Shown here: positions 49,760 through 58,588 of the stretch, in pieces
Position numbering within the stretch: position 1 is the stretch's first letter
How the letters are laid out: each line of letters starts with the position of its first letter
DNA from: NIOZ-UU35 sp964344175
GTDB lineage: Bacteria > Chloroflexota > Anaerolineae > Anaerolineales > UBA11858
Direction of reading: 5' to 3'
Length of the DNA stretch: 64,000 nt
Assembly: GCA_964344175.1 (NCBI GenBank)
Contig: CAYFMI010000002.1
Location: forward strand, 1 to 64,000
Notes under the pieces: model-generated
Databases searched by the model: none
What the model was told of the DNA's origin: nothing
The model's input: only the letters and a program-made list of their open reading frames with translations
Program-made: the position numbers and the translations under genes

Positions 49760-52700
49760 TCACTCAGAAATCTCGAAGATCGCCCCGGCGCTGGTGCCCT
49801 GCACTTCGGGGAAGTAGAACTGCCAGGCATGGGCCGGAAGGACGCGGTAGGCGCCCGGCTGGTTGAGTACCAGGATGTAAGTTAGTTCGTAGGTTCCAGC
49901 GGGCAGGTAGTTCACTGCCCAGGCAATATGGTCATCGTAAATTTGGGGGTTGTTGAAATACCACCAGCCCCACCCGGAGCCGAAGGGGTCGTCGATAGCG
50001 TAGTCGGGCAGTCCTTGCTGGCTGGTTTTCAGGTTGGCGTTATAGATCTCTGCTCCAGCGGGGATGTAGTCTTCGACGGCCAGATAGTAGATTTCGGTTT
50101 CCAGCGTAAGGGTCAGGCGCACTTCCAGGGTGTTGCCTGCTGCAGCGCTGAGGATGGATTCGGCCTGCTCGTCGCCTAGCACGGTATAGGCTCGTGCCAC
50201 GCTGATGCCGGCATCCAGCGGCTCAACAGCCTCAACCGGGCGGAGTACATTCAGGTGGGCAGTGTAATACAACCGCCCCGGCCCATCTTCCCGCTGAATA
50301 GTGAGAGCATTGGGGTAGTCGGGGTAGAGATGGGCAACAGCCTGGGATGTGTTGACGGCGCTGAGTCGGGCGTCGCCCCCGGCCTGCCCTTCTGCCAGCA
50401 CCGTGCCGTTGATCTCTGCCGAAAAGCCGAAGTCCCCGGCCAACTCGCCGGTGCCTTTCATGGCTTCGGTTAGCGCCATCAGCGTCCAGGCGGTTTCGTA
50501 AGTCGAGGCCCAGGCGCCGCGCGCATCGCGGTGAGTCATCAGGTAGCGCACGGCTTCGGGCAGGGTGGCCGAGGCCGGGTCTTCTTGCGCCAGGGCGAAG
50601 ATCACTACCGCGCTGTTGAAGACAGCCGTTTCCATGTTGCGGGTCGAGCTGCGGCCTTCCCAATGGGTTCCGGTTGCCGTGCGGATGGCGGTGGATTCCA
50701 GATCGGAGATCAGATTGGCAATGCGCTCATCGCCGGGGCGCAGCGTTTCGAGGCTTAATGCCAGTAGCGCCTGCGCCCAGGGGCTGAGCTGGTCGCGTAC
50801 TTCATATAAACGCTCAATATTAGAAAGCAACGCGCCGCCTCCAAGTATCGGCTTGCCGACGATGCCACCCACCGCGCCGCGTGGCTTGAGGGCTTGCGAC
50901 TGGGCAAAATAGACGAAGGCCATGCGGTCGAGCAGCCACTCATCGGTCACCATTTCAAGCGCTGGTGTAGCCGCCGAGAGATAACCCATAGCCTCTTCGA
51001 TCACCGATGCTTTGACAAAGACCCCGGCATCTTCGGCGCGGCTGAGACCATAGAGCACATAGGCGGTCATGTAGGTGTCGCTTTCATTCCCCGACCACCA
51101 GCCCCAGCCCCCATCGGAGTTTTGGGTGCTGACCAGGCGCGTCAGGCCGTCTTCGAGGGTGCGTTCCAGGCGGGCTTGTAAGTCGGGCGCATCCAGCCCC
51201 AGGCTTTGAATGGCGCGGTACGCCTCCAGGTTGGGCAAGAAGCGCGAGACGGTTTGCTCGGTGCATTCGAAGGGGTAATGTTCGAGTACTTCTAAACCGG
51301 TGGTCATGGCGGCGGCCAGCGAGGGAGATAATTCAATCTCCAAGCCTCCCGCGCCAGGGTCGTAGGCGCGCGGCAGGCTGACCAATTCCAGGCGTTGGCC
51401 GCCATCATCGAGGATGCCCGCCGTGCCAAAAGTCTGCGGGGCATTGTAGCGCACCACCGGCAGATCACCCCAAACCGGTTTGGTAATATCCTCATAGAGT
51501 ACGTCCCCCTGATCGTTCTGTCCGGAGGCCGAGAAAATCATGGCGACTTGCTCCACCTCCTCGACCGTGCCCCACCACATTACCTGGGTGTGTCCGCCTG
51601 CCGGAATAGCCACCTGCTGCAAGCTGCCGTTGGGATCATCCAGCGTGAAGCCCGCCGCTTGCAGGGCAATATCTACCTGTAAATCGACGGCGCTGTTGTT
51701 GTGTACAATTGCCGCAATGCGAAGATGGTCGTCAACCACCACGAAGCGCGGCGTCACCGGGCGCACCAGCAACTCTTTGCTGGTGACAATGTGGGTTTCG
51801 GCCTGGCCCACAAGCATGGTTTGGGTCAGGCCGCGCACATCAAAATGCCAGGTGGTCAGGCTGTCGGGCAGGGCAAAGGTGGCCTGGGCCTGTCCATTAG
51901 CGTCGGTGACGATTTCGGCGTTCCAATAGGCCGTGTCGGGAAAGTCTTCGCGCACGAAGGGGGGCAGGAAATCCCCGCCGCCTCCGCCGCCCATCCCGCC
52001 GGGGGAGTAGACCTGCCGCTGAACATGCCGCGTCAACCCCATGCTGGTGCTGACGCCCAGCGGTTGCTCGCGATAATAAAAGTCAAAAATCTCGCGCGAG
52101 TTGGGATCAGCCAGCGCCAGGGCGGCCAGATCGGCAACGGCCAGCGAGAACTCGCCCACAACCGGCTGCCCGTCGGCATCGGTGACGCGCAGGTCGAAGG
52201 TCACCTCCTGGCGCGGCTCGAGATGCGCCGGGCAGGTCATCGAATCTTCGCAGCTGACCACTTCCCCGGCGTGCATGGCAAGGACTTCGAGATTGAGTTC
52301 GAAGGCCGCCGGTGAGACCGGCAGGTCAACATACCCCTGGCGGAAATCGAGCCAGCCGGAGTCGTTCTCTCCGATCAACGATACCGAGACGAAGACATTG
52401 GGGGCGTCCTCCTCACCAAGCGGAATCGATACAGTAACCCCGGCTTCATCCAGGTCGAGGCGGTAGTAGCGCGAAACGAAACTGCGCTCAACGGTCACCA
52501 GGGCTTGCGTGCCGCTGCCAAAGGGGTTGGGGATGAAAATCTCGGCGGTGTCACCGGGCAGGTAGTCTTCGCGGTCGGCGGTGATTTGCAAACGCTGGTT
52601 GGGCATATTCGGCCACACCGCCTGCCCCTGCCCGCCAACCCACACGAGCACCTGCGTAAGCGCGCCCTCATCCCCGCTCACTTCCAACTGGTAGGTTCCC

Positions 52701-55700
52701 GAATCGGGCGGGATGAAAGCCAAACGCGCCACGCCATCGGAACCGGTGCGGAAATTGACATTAGAAATTTCTTCGTACTGGGGCGTGAAGCTGGGGAATC
52801 CGTAAGGATGGTTCGACTCTTCTCGCAGCCAGGTCACTTTTTGGAAGATGGCGGTCAGCTCTCGGTCCGGGGTGGGGTGCTGTTCCCAATCGACGGTCAG
52901 CGCCTCGAAGTTGATCTCCTCTCCGGCGCGCCCCATCCAGGTATCGGGGCGCACGCCAATGTAGTATTCCGCCGGGTGGACGGTGATCTCGGCCCGGGCG
53001 CTGATGGGATAGCCGCTCTCATCGGTGATGGTTGCTTCCAGGGTGTAGTTCTGAATGTACTCTTCGGGCGGAATCTCAAAGTCCAGGGCCAGCTTCCCCT
53101 CGGCGTCGGTTTGGCCCTCTCCCGAATCAACATGCTCTCCAAAGTAACTCCCGTAACTCATCCAAGAGGGGTAAAGCCAGCTATTGCTGCTGGGGCCAAC
53201 GCGGTAGCCGGGCAGGTAAAAGTAGGCGCGGCGTTTATACAGTTCCCAATTAAGAGGCAGGTCGCCGGCGGGCGCGTCGAAGAAATAGCGCGCTTCCACC
53301 TGGGCGTTGAGTTCGGCGTCGGCCAGCATATCGTCTTCTTCGTTGGACATGCCGACCTGCATATTGATTTCGGGCTTGCGGTATTCGGCGACATCGAAAC
53401 TGAGATACCCGTATCCGGTGCTGATCTGATAGGTTCCCGGCTGAGCATCCTCCGAAAGGGGGTATTCGCCGTGCAACGTGCCAAAGGAAGAAACCGGGTA
53501 GTCTTTCTCGAGAATGGCATTGTTGTTATGGTCGTACATGGTGATCGGCAAGCTTTCAAGGTAAGCCGGGGAGTAACGACCGTTGTAGGCCTGATGCACC
53601 AGCACGCGGAAATAGACCGTCTGCCCGGGGCGGTAGATGGGGCGGTCGGTGTAGGTGTAGGTGTCCACTTCGGGCGCGCTGGAATAATCGGTACTCAGAC
53701 CAAAATCGTAGCCTTCGATGCCCATATTCCAGTTCGAGAGACTGAGGGCAAAATCGGGGTCGCCGGGCTGGCCGATCATGGCGAAATACGAAGAGTAGAG
53801 GCTCTTTTGCGCCGGAATAGCCGATTGAAAAATGCCATCGGCATCGGTCTGGCCGCTGACCAGCAGCGCCCCGCTGCGGTCGTAAATGCCCACTGTTGCC
53901 CCGCTGACCGGCGCATTGGTGCGCAGATCAAGCGCCCAGACAAAAGCCCACGTTGAGCTGAGCTTGAGGGTCAGGTGCGTGTTGCTCGATACCAGCACAA
54001 ATGGGCCAGGCGGATAATTGACTTCCGCTGTGTCCAGGCTCAGGTAGTACAATCCCGGTTCCAGGCCCGTACCGTCCGGCTGAATGGGCAATTGGGCGGC
54101 ATACATCTGGTCTCCGGGGAGGTCGAGCGTGTGACGCCAAACTTGGGCGTTGGCGGGCTGGTATTCTTGGAAATAATCGTACGAACCATCCTGCAAAAAA
54201 GTGATGAAATCGGCATAGGGCAGGCTGCCTAGCGAAAGATCTACGCTGTCAATGTTGGTGGCCTGCACGCCCAGGCGGGTATCTTGCGGGGTGAGGAACA
54301 GCGACGTGGCATACTGGGTGAAGATCAATTCGCTGCTCAGGGCGCGGGTGCTGAATTCGAGCTGATATTCGGAAGCGAGCTGCCCGCCCCAGGGGTCGCT
54401 AAACCCTGGCTGGAGGGTGAAGACATACTCGGTGAGCGGCTTAAAATCGCCGTACAGGTTGAACTCGTCATTATCCCCGCCGACCCAGTAACTCAGGTTG
54501 CTGACCTCGGGGCTGATGGAAACATAGTCCAGCAGATCCTCGTCATCCAGCAAGGGAGCGCTGAAGTACAGCGTCACCCCGGCGTAGATGGTGGTATCGC
54601 CGCCCTGCGCCGGGTCGCTGGCGCGGATGGCGAGTTCCGGCACGGTGTGTACTTGCGACGTATAGGTTTGGCCCAAAGGCGTGCCGCCGCGCGCCTGCGC
54701 GCCAAAGGGTATCTCGGCGCGGTAGGTTGTATCGCGGGCTAATAAACTGCTGGGCGTGAAAATGGCAACGCTGTCGCCCTCCTGCCACTCAAACGTCCCC
54801 GGCACAAACTCGCCATTCGCGCTCATCAACGTGAAGTGCCCCTCCACACTGATGGTGTCCATGGGTTGATTAAAGGTCAGGGTGAAGGCTGCATCCAGGG
54901 GAATATCGCCGCCGGTCTCATCGGGCGTCATCGAGACCAGGCGCGGAGAGGCGGTGATGAAATGCCAGCGCTCTTGCCCAAAAATTGGGCTGCCCATTGT
55001 GCTGACCAGATCGCTGGATACCGTGACAGTATAACTAGCGCCGCCAAACAGAGCCGTATCAGGGTAAAAGATATAGGTGCTGGTGTTAACCCACTCACCA
55101 TGCCCATCCACCAGCGGATCGATTTCCAAAGCATCCGGCAGGCCAGCCGGATCGGCGCCCAGGGCTACAACGGGTTGATTAAAACTCACTACGATGGCTG
55201 AAGCCGGATTGACATCGTATGCAGCCGGTTCGGGCAATTTTTGGGTGACTTCCAAATAGGGGGCGGTCTGATAGGGCAGGCTGACCGCCTCCGTCATGCT
55301 CAGGCCGTTGGCTGCCTGGATAGTAGCGGCAATTTCCACCGTCCAATCGAGGTCGGGCAGCCAATCCATCCCCGGAGAGACGACCAGGGTTGTTTCATCC
55401 AGCCATTCGAAATCCACCGAATGGGTCAGAGCCTGGTCGTTGCTGGTCAGAAATTGAACCTGGATCGCCTCTTCAGCGCTATCAGCGACAATGGCCTGAT
55501 TGAAATAAAAGGTCAGCGGCTGATCGAGCGCCAGACGGCTGCCGGGAGGTGGATCTACCTCTACCAGGGCCGGAGGCAGGGGCTGCGGCGTGGGGGTGAT
55601 CGTCGGCGTGGGGATAGGTGTGTCCCCGGGAACAACCGACTGAATGGCCGCCGGCAATCCGCAGGCCAGTGAGAACAATAGCAACAGCGCCACCAGAATT

Positions 55701-55741
55701 GTGGTGGGCATCTTGGTGCGAGGCAGGTTGGTCGTTTTCAT
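49760..55741 (-). CDS. Bacterial alpha-2-macroglobulin family lipoprotein
   Basis: This is a 1993-residue lipoprotein (lipobox FSLAC, Cys27). After a Thr/Pro linker come several Ig-like (Big_5) domains (VEVDPPPGSRLALDQPLTFYF, VSMTPDETGGDIPLDAAFTL), the macroglobulin MG2 signature TDRPIYRPGQTVYFRVLV near residue 695, a bait-like region, the A2M core (TFALPDSLTTWHFDVRG) and a thioester domain with CTEQ at Cys1493 (YPFECTEQTVSRF). The thioester allows covalent trapping of attacking proteases. In proteobacteria such proteins pair with PBP1C; here the neighbour upstream is a SEDS-PBP fusion. ATG 55741 has AGGAGAG upstream; the frame extends 32 codons further without a site. Confidence 0.9.
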   Translation of the reverse strand: MKTTNLPRTKMPTTILVALLLLFSLACGLPAAIQSVVPGDTPIPTPTITPTPQPLPPALVEVDPPPGSRLALDQPLTFYFNQAIVADSAEEAIQVQFLTSNDQALTHSVDFEWLDETTLVVSPGMDWLPDLDWTVEIAATIQAANGLSMTEAVSLPYQTAPYLEVTQKLPEPAAYDVNPASAIVVSFNQPVVALGADPAGLPDALEIDPLVDGHGEWVNTSTYIFYPDTALFGGASYTVTVSSDLVSTMGSPIFGQERWHFITASPRLVSMTPDETGGDIPLDAAFTLTFNQPMDTISVEGHFTLMSANGEFVPGTFEWQEGDSVAIFTPSSLLARDTTYRAEIPFGAQARGGTPLGQTYTSQVHTVPELAIRASDPAQGGDTTIYAGVTLYFSAPLLDDEDLLDYVSISPEVSNLSYWVGGDNDEFNLYGDFKPLTEYVFTLQPGFSDPWGGQLASEYQLEFSTRALSSELIFTQYATSLFLTPQDTRLGVQATNIDSVDLSLGSLPYADFITFLQDGSYDYFQEYQPANAQVWRHTLDLPGDQMYAAQLPIQPDGTGLEPGLYYLSLDTAEVNYPPGPFVLVSSNTHLTLKLSSTWAFVWALDLRTNAPVSGATVGIYDRSGALLVSGQTDADGIFQSAIPAQKSLYSSYFAMIGQPGDPDFALSLSNWNMGIEGYDFGLSTDYSSAPEVDTYTYTDRPIYRPGQTVYFRVLVHQAYNGRYSPAYLESLPITMYDHNNNAILEKDYPVSSFGTLHGEYPLSEDAQPGTYQISTGYGYLSFDVAEYRKPEINMQVGMSNEEDDMLADAELNAQVEARYFFDAPAGDLPLNWELYKRRAYFYLPGYRVGPSSNSWLYPSWMSYGSYFGEHVDSGEGQTDAEGKLALDFEIPPEEYIQNYTLEATITDESGYPISARAEITVHPAEYYIGVRPDTWMGRAGEEINFEALTVDWEQHPTPDRELTAIFQKVTWLREESNHPYGFPSFTPQYEEISNVNFRTGSDGVARLAFIPPDSGTYQLEVSGDEGALTQVLVWVGGQGQAVWPNMPNQRLQITADREDYLPGDTAEIFIPNPFGSGTQALVTVERSFVSRYYRLDLDEAGVTVSIPLGEEDAPNVFVSVSLIGENDSGWLDFRQGYVDLPVSPAAFELNLEVLAMHAGEVVSCEDSMTCPAHLEPRQEVTFDLRVTDADGQPVVGEFSLAVADLAALALADPNSREIFDFYYREQPLGVSTSMGLTRHVQRQVYSPGGMGGGGGGDFLPPFVREDFPDTAYWNAEIVTDANGQAQATFALPDSLTTWHFDVRGLTQTMLVGQAETHIVTSKELLVRPVTPRFVVVDDHLRIAAIVHNNSAVDLQVDIALQAAGFTLDDPNGSLQQVAIPAGGHTQVMWWGTVEEVEQVAMIFSASGQNDQGDVLYEDITKPVWGDLPVVRYNAPQTFGTAGILDDGGQRLELVSLPRAYDPGAGGLEIELSPSLAAAMTTGLEVLEHYPFECTEQTVSRFLPNLEAYRAIQSLGLDAPDLQARLERTLEDGLTRLVSTQNSDGGWGWWSGNESDTYMTAYVLYGLSRAEDAGVFVKASVIEEAMGYLSAATPALEMVTDEWLLDRMAFVYFAQSQALKPRGAVGGIVGKPILGGGALLSNIERLYEVRDQLSPWAQALLALSLETLRPGDERIANLISDLESTAIRTATGTHWEGRSSTRNMETAVFNSAVVIFALAQEDPASATLPEAVRYLMTHRDARGAWASTYETAWTLMALTEAMKGTGELAGDFGFSAEINGTVLAEGQAGGDARLSAVNTSQAVAHLYPDYPNALTIQREDGPGRLYYTAHLNVLRPVEAVEPLDAGISVARAYTVLGDEQAESILSAAAGNTLEVRLTLTLETEIYYLAVEDYIPAGAEIYNANLKTSQQGLPDYAIDDPFGSGWGWWYFNNPQIYDDHIAWAVNYLPAGTYELTYILVLNQPGAYRVLPAHAWQFYFPEVQGTSAGAIFEISE

Positions 55742-55890
55742 GGGATTCTCTCCTGAGAGAGGCAAATGGATAGATGGCACTACCCAGGTTTCAGCGTGGA
55801 TACTTCCATTATACCCGTGGATTTTTAATACCCACAAAATAAATGATGTGTGCTTGCGAGCGAAGCTAGTACTCGGTTAGATAGATTATT

Positions 55891-55959
55891 GCAGGTGCGA
55901 CGCACTTCTGTTGTTACGAGAAAACCGACAGAAACAGCAAATCAGTGCGTTGCACCTGC
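55891..55959. repeat. Inverted repeat GCAGGTGCGACGCACT / AGTGCGTTGCACCTGC
   Basis: Arms 55891-55906 and 55944-55959 match at 15 of 16 positions around a 37-nt loop. A close relative lies at 63689-63750 (GGTGCAACGCGCTT / AAGTGCGTTGCACC). It occupies the gap between the SEDS-PBP fusion and the macroglobulin gene and could act as a transcript hairpin there. The two copies suggest a dispersed family. Confidence 0.6.
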
Positions 55960-56018
55960 ACGAGCGGAGGGGATTGCGAGAAGCCGCGTAGCAGTGACGA
56001 AGCAATCACACCAGGCGT

Positions 56019-58409
56019 TTAGGGCGTCAGCGCTTTGGTGAGCAGCCCAGTGCCGATGGCTTCGGCCAACGTGAGATCTTTGGTTTCAAGCACGACAACG
56101 ACTGCCAGCGATTTGCCTTCCGCACCGGGCAGGGTTCCCCCCAGGTACCAGGTCAGGCTCTCGCCCTGCGGGACAAAGGCAATCTGCCAGAATTGGGCTT
56201 CTATCTCGACAAAGTTACTGGCCTCGGCCAGGGTGGCGTATTGGTGTGCCGCGCCCAGGGCGGGGAGTAAAACCCAGCCATCTTCCGGATGCTGATAGGC
56301 CTGGGCGATCTTGGGGACGGGCTGCAAGCCGTCGTTGCTCAGGGCGGCGGTCAGCAGGGCGATGCTGATTGGGCTGGTGGAATCTTCGCTCAATGGAGTA
56401 TCATCACCGGGCAGGCGCAGGGGCACAAAGTTCAGCCAGGAGGCAGGCAATCGCTCCGGAAACAGAATCGCCCCCAGGCCGCGCGCCGAGTAGCGCCCCT
56501 GGGTGGCGCGATTGAGCAGCGGGGCGCGTTCATCTTCGATCAGCGTATCCCAAATTTCATCTAACCGATTGGGGTCATAGGTCGGGTGCGAAGCCAACGC
56601 CAGAATTTCGCCGTTTTGAGCATTAAGTACAATAATTGTGCCAGCCTGTTCACCCAGCAGTTCATCAGCAGCATTCTGCAGGCTGAGATCGAGAGTCAGG
56701 CGGATATTGAGACCGGGGGGCGGCGTGCCATAGAGCAGGTGATGCCACCACACGGTGAAGGGATCATTGCCCTGTTGGCCGCGCAAATAGGGGTCAAGTG
56801 TGGCTTCGAGACCGGCCTGCCCATAGATGGGATGATTGTAACCCAGCAGGGGGCCGAGCTGGGGAGTGTGCGTGAGGCGGGTATACGCCCCAGGCTGACC
56901 ATCGGTTTCGACCAGGGGAGTGTTGTTCCGGTCGAGCAGGGCGCCGCGCGGCACACTCAAGTCGGCGATGGCGCGGCGGGGGTTATCGGTACGCGTGAGC
57001 AAAGCCGGGCCGCGGTAGAAACTCCACCAACCGTTGACGAGGGCGGTCGCGGCGAGAGCAGCGATGAGCAGCATTGAAAGTTGCAGGTTGGCGGTTGCAG
57101 GTTGGGCGCCCGCCGTCAGTTGTCGGTCATCGGCTTTCCCGCTGATATGCAATAAGATGAGTATGGCTAAAAACGATGTCAGCAGCGACGACCCTCCGTA
57201 GGACATGAAGGGCAGGGTCACGCCGGTGAGGGGCAGCAGGCGCAGGTTGCCACCAACAATCAGGATGCTCTGGGCAATCATGTGGGCGGTTAGCCCGGCA
57301 GCCAGGTAGCGCCAAAAAGGGTCTGATGCCGCGATGGAAATTCGCAAGCCGCGCAGCGCCAGCAGAGCAAGCAGCGCCAGCAAGCCCAATGTGCCGACCA
57401 GCCCGGTCTCCTCGGCAATGGCGGCGAAGACAAAGTCGGAATGTGCGATGGGAACAACGCCGGGACTGCCCATGCCGGGGCCGCGCCCGAAGATGCCCCC
57501 ATTGGCAATGGCCATGATCGATTGCACGATCTGATAAGAGCGCCCGCTGGGGTCTAGCCAGGGGTTGAGCCAGGCATCCACGCGCAGACGTACCACGTCG
57601 AAGAGCAGGTAACCCGCCACACCCGCCACACTCAGCCCTACGGCGCTGATGACCGGAATCCAGCGCCAGCCGGTGGCCAGGAAGATCATTACCGAATAGA
57701 TGAAGATGAACAGCGAGGCCGTGCCGAGGTCGCGTTGCACCAAAAGTAAGAGCAACGCGAGGCCGGTCATAATGAGCGTTGGCGTTAGCACGTTGAAAGG
57801 TTTGAAGGTTTGAGAGTTGGCCGGTTGAATGTTAATACGTACCAACGTGCCAACGCGCCAACGATCCGCCAGATACGCGGCGAGATAGACGATCAGCAAA
57901 AGTTTAAGGGGTTCTGAGGGTTGCAGATAAACGCCGCAGCAGCCCAGCCACAAACGCGGGCCGTAACCCAGGGGGTTGGTGCCGAAGATCAGAGTCAGGG
58001 CGGTGAGCAGCAGGCCACTGGTCAGCCAGATGTATTTGTAGCGCCGTAGGGTGTCGAGCAGAGCTTGCAGGCGCAGGCCGAAAATGAGCGCGCCGAGGGC
58101 GACCCCCAGCCAAATGGTCTGACGCAGACCGTAGGTAGAAGTCAACCGCCAGATGGTCAGCAGGCCCCATCCGCTCAATAGGGCAATGATGGGCAGCAAC
58201 AGGGGATCGCTGTTGGGTAGGTAGCGGGATGCCCCGCGCAGGGCCAGGGCGAAGCCGACCAGCCAGACGGCGTATCCGAGCCAATGCCCGAAACGATAGT
58301 CTGCATCCCAGGAGCGGGCGCGGGCTGCCGGAGAGAGAGTCAATGCCAGGGCGTAGAACGCCATAAACAGGGCTGCCAGCACAAAAAGGCGACGTTGAGT
58401 TTTGCGCAT
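56019..58409 (-). CDS. SEDS (FtsW/RodA) fused to a degenerate penicillin-binding domain
   Basis: This 796-residue protein joins a SEDS glycosyltransferase (residues 1-425, about ten helices; QPSEPLKL at 163-170, catalytic-type Asp325 in AHSDFVFAAIAEETGLVG, GVTLPFMSYGGSS) to a class B PBP module (470-796; SVPRGALLDRNNTPLVE, AQNGEILALASHPTYDPNRL). In ordinary bPBPs LLNRATQG is followed by PGSTFK, the SxxK active site; here it is followed by RYSARGLGA. The KTGTA motif is also absent where FWQIAFVPQG begins. Polymerase activity may remain while transpeptidase activity is probably lost. Two QPA-type inserts lie at residues 190-210 and 424-444. Confidence 0.87.
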   Translation of the reverse strand: MRKTQRRLFVLAALFMAFYALALTLSPAARARSWDADYRFGHWLGYAVWLVGFALALRGASRYLPNSDPLLLPIIALLSGWGLLTIWRLTSTYGLRQTIWLGVALGALIFGLRLQALLDTLRRYKYIWLTSGLLLTALTLIFGTNPLGYGPRLWLGCCGVYLQPSEPLKLLLIVYLAAYLADRWRVGTLVRINIQPANSQTFKPFNVLTPTLIMTGLALLLLLVQRDLGTASLFIFIYSVMIFLATGWRWIPVISAVGLSVAGVAGYLLFDVVRLRVDAWLNPWLDPSGRSYQIVQSIMAIANGGIFGRGPGMGSPGVVPIAHSDFVFAAIAEETGLVGTLGLLALLALLALRGLRISIAASDPFWRYLAAGLTAHMIAQSILIVGGNLRLLPLTGVTLPFMSYGGSSLLTSFLAILILLHISGKADDRQLTAGAQPATANLQLSMLLIAALAATALVNGWWSFYRGPALLTRTDNPRRAIADLSVPRGALLDRNNTPLVETDGQPGAYTRLTHTPQLGPLLGYNHPIYGQAGLEATLDPYLRGQQGNDPFTVWWHHLLYGTPPPGLNIRLTLDLSLQNAADELLGEQAGTIIVLNAQNGEILALASHPTYDPNRLDEIWDTLIEDERAPLLNRATQGRYSARGLGAILFPERLPASWLNFVPLRLPGDDTPLSEDSTSPISIALLTAALSNDGLQPVPKIAQAYQHPEDGWVLLPALGAAHQYATLAEASNFVEIEAQFWQIAFVPQGESLTWYLGGTLPGAEGKSLAVVVVLETKDLTLAEAIGTGLLTKALTP

Positions 58410-58487
58410 GGGTGTATTGTAGTGGCGATTCGGTGTTTCGGCAATTAGGGAATCAGGAATCGGGGTTGTTAAATGGTATATTTTAAA

Positions 58488-58535
58488 CTGCCATCTGTCT
58501 TCGACTTCGCTGCACTCCGCTCAGACAGATGGCAG
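58488..58535. repeat. 13-bp hairpin with CTTCGCTGCACTCCGCTC loop
   Basis: CTGCCATCTGTCT (58488-58500) and AGACAGATGGCAG (58523-58535) pair perfectly around a 22-nt loop rich in TTCGCTGCACTCCGCTC. It lies in the 179-bp gap between the MFS gene and the SEDS-PBP gene and may terminate the former. Confidence 0.55.
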
Positions 58536-58588
58536 CTTGGTTTGTGATCTTTGTGAGGCGCAGCCGAGAGATGAGGCAGCAACTTGAG

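Noticed and set aside
52505..53956. 483-codon plus-strand open frame inside the macroglobulin gene
   Set aside because: It runs antisense to a protein with a clear lipobox, MG2 and thioester motifs. It has no recognisable domain and no ribosome binding site. GC-rich coding DNA often leaves long open antisense frames.
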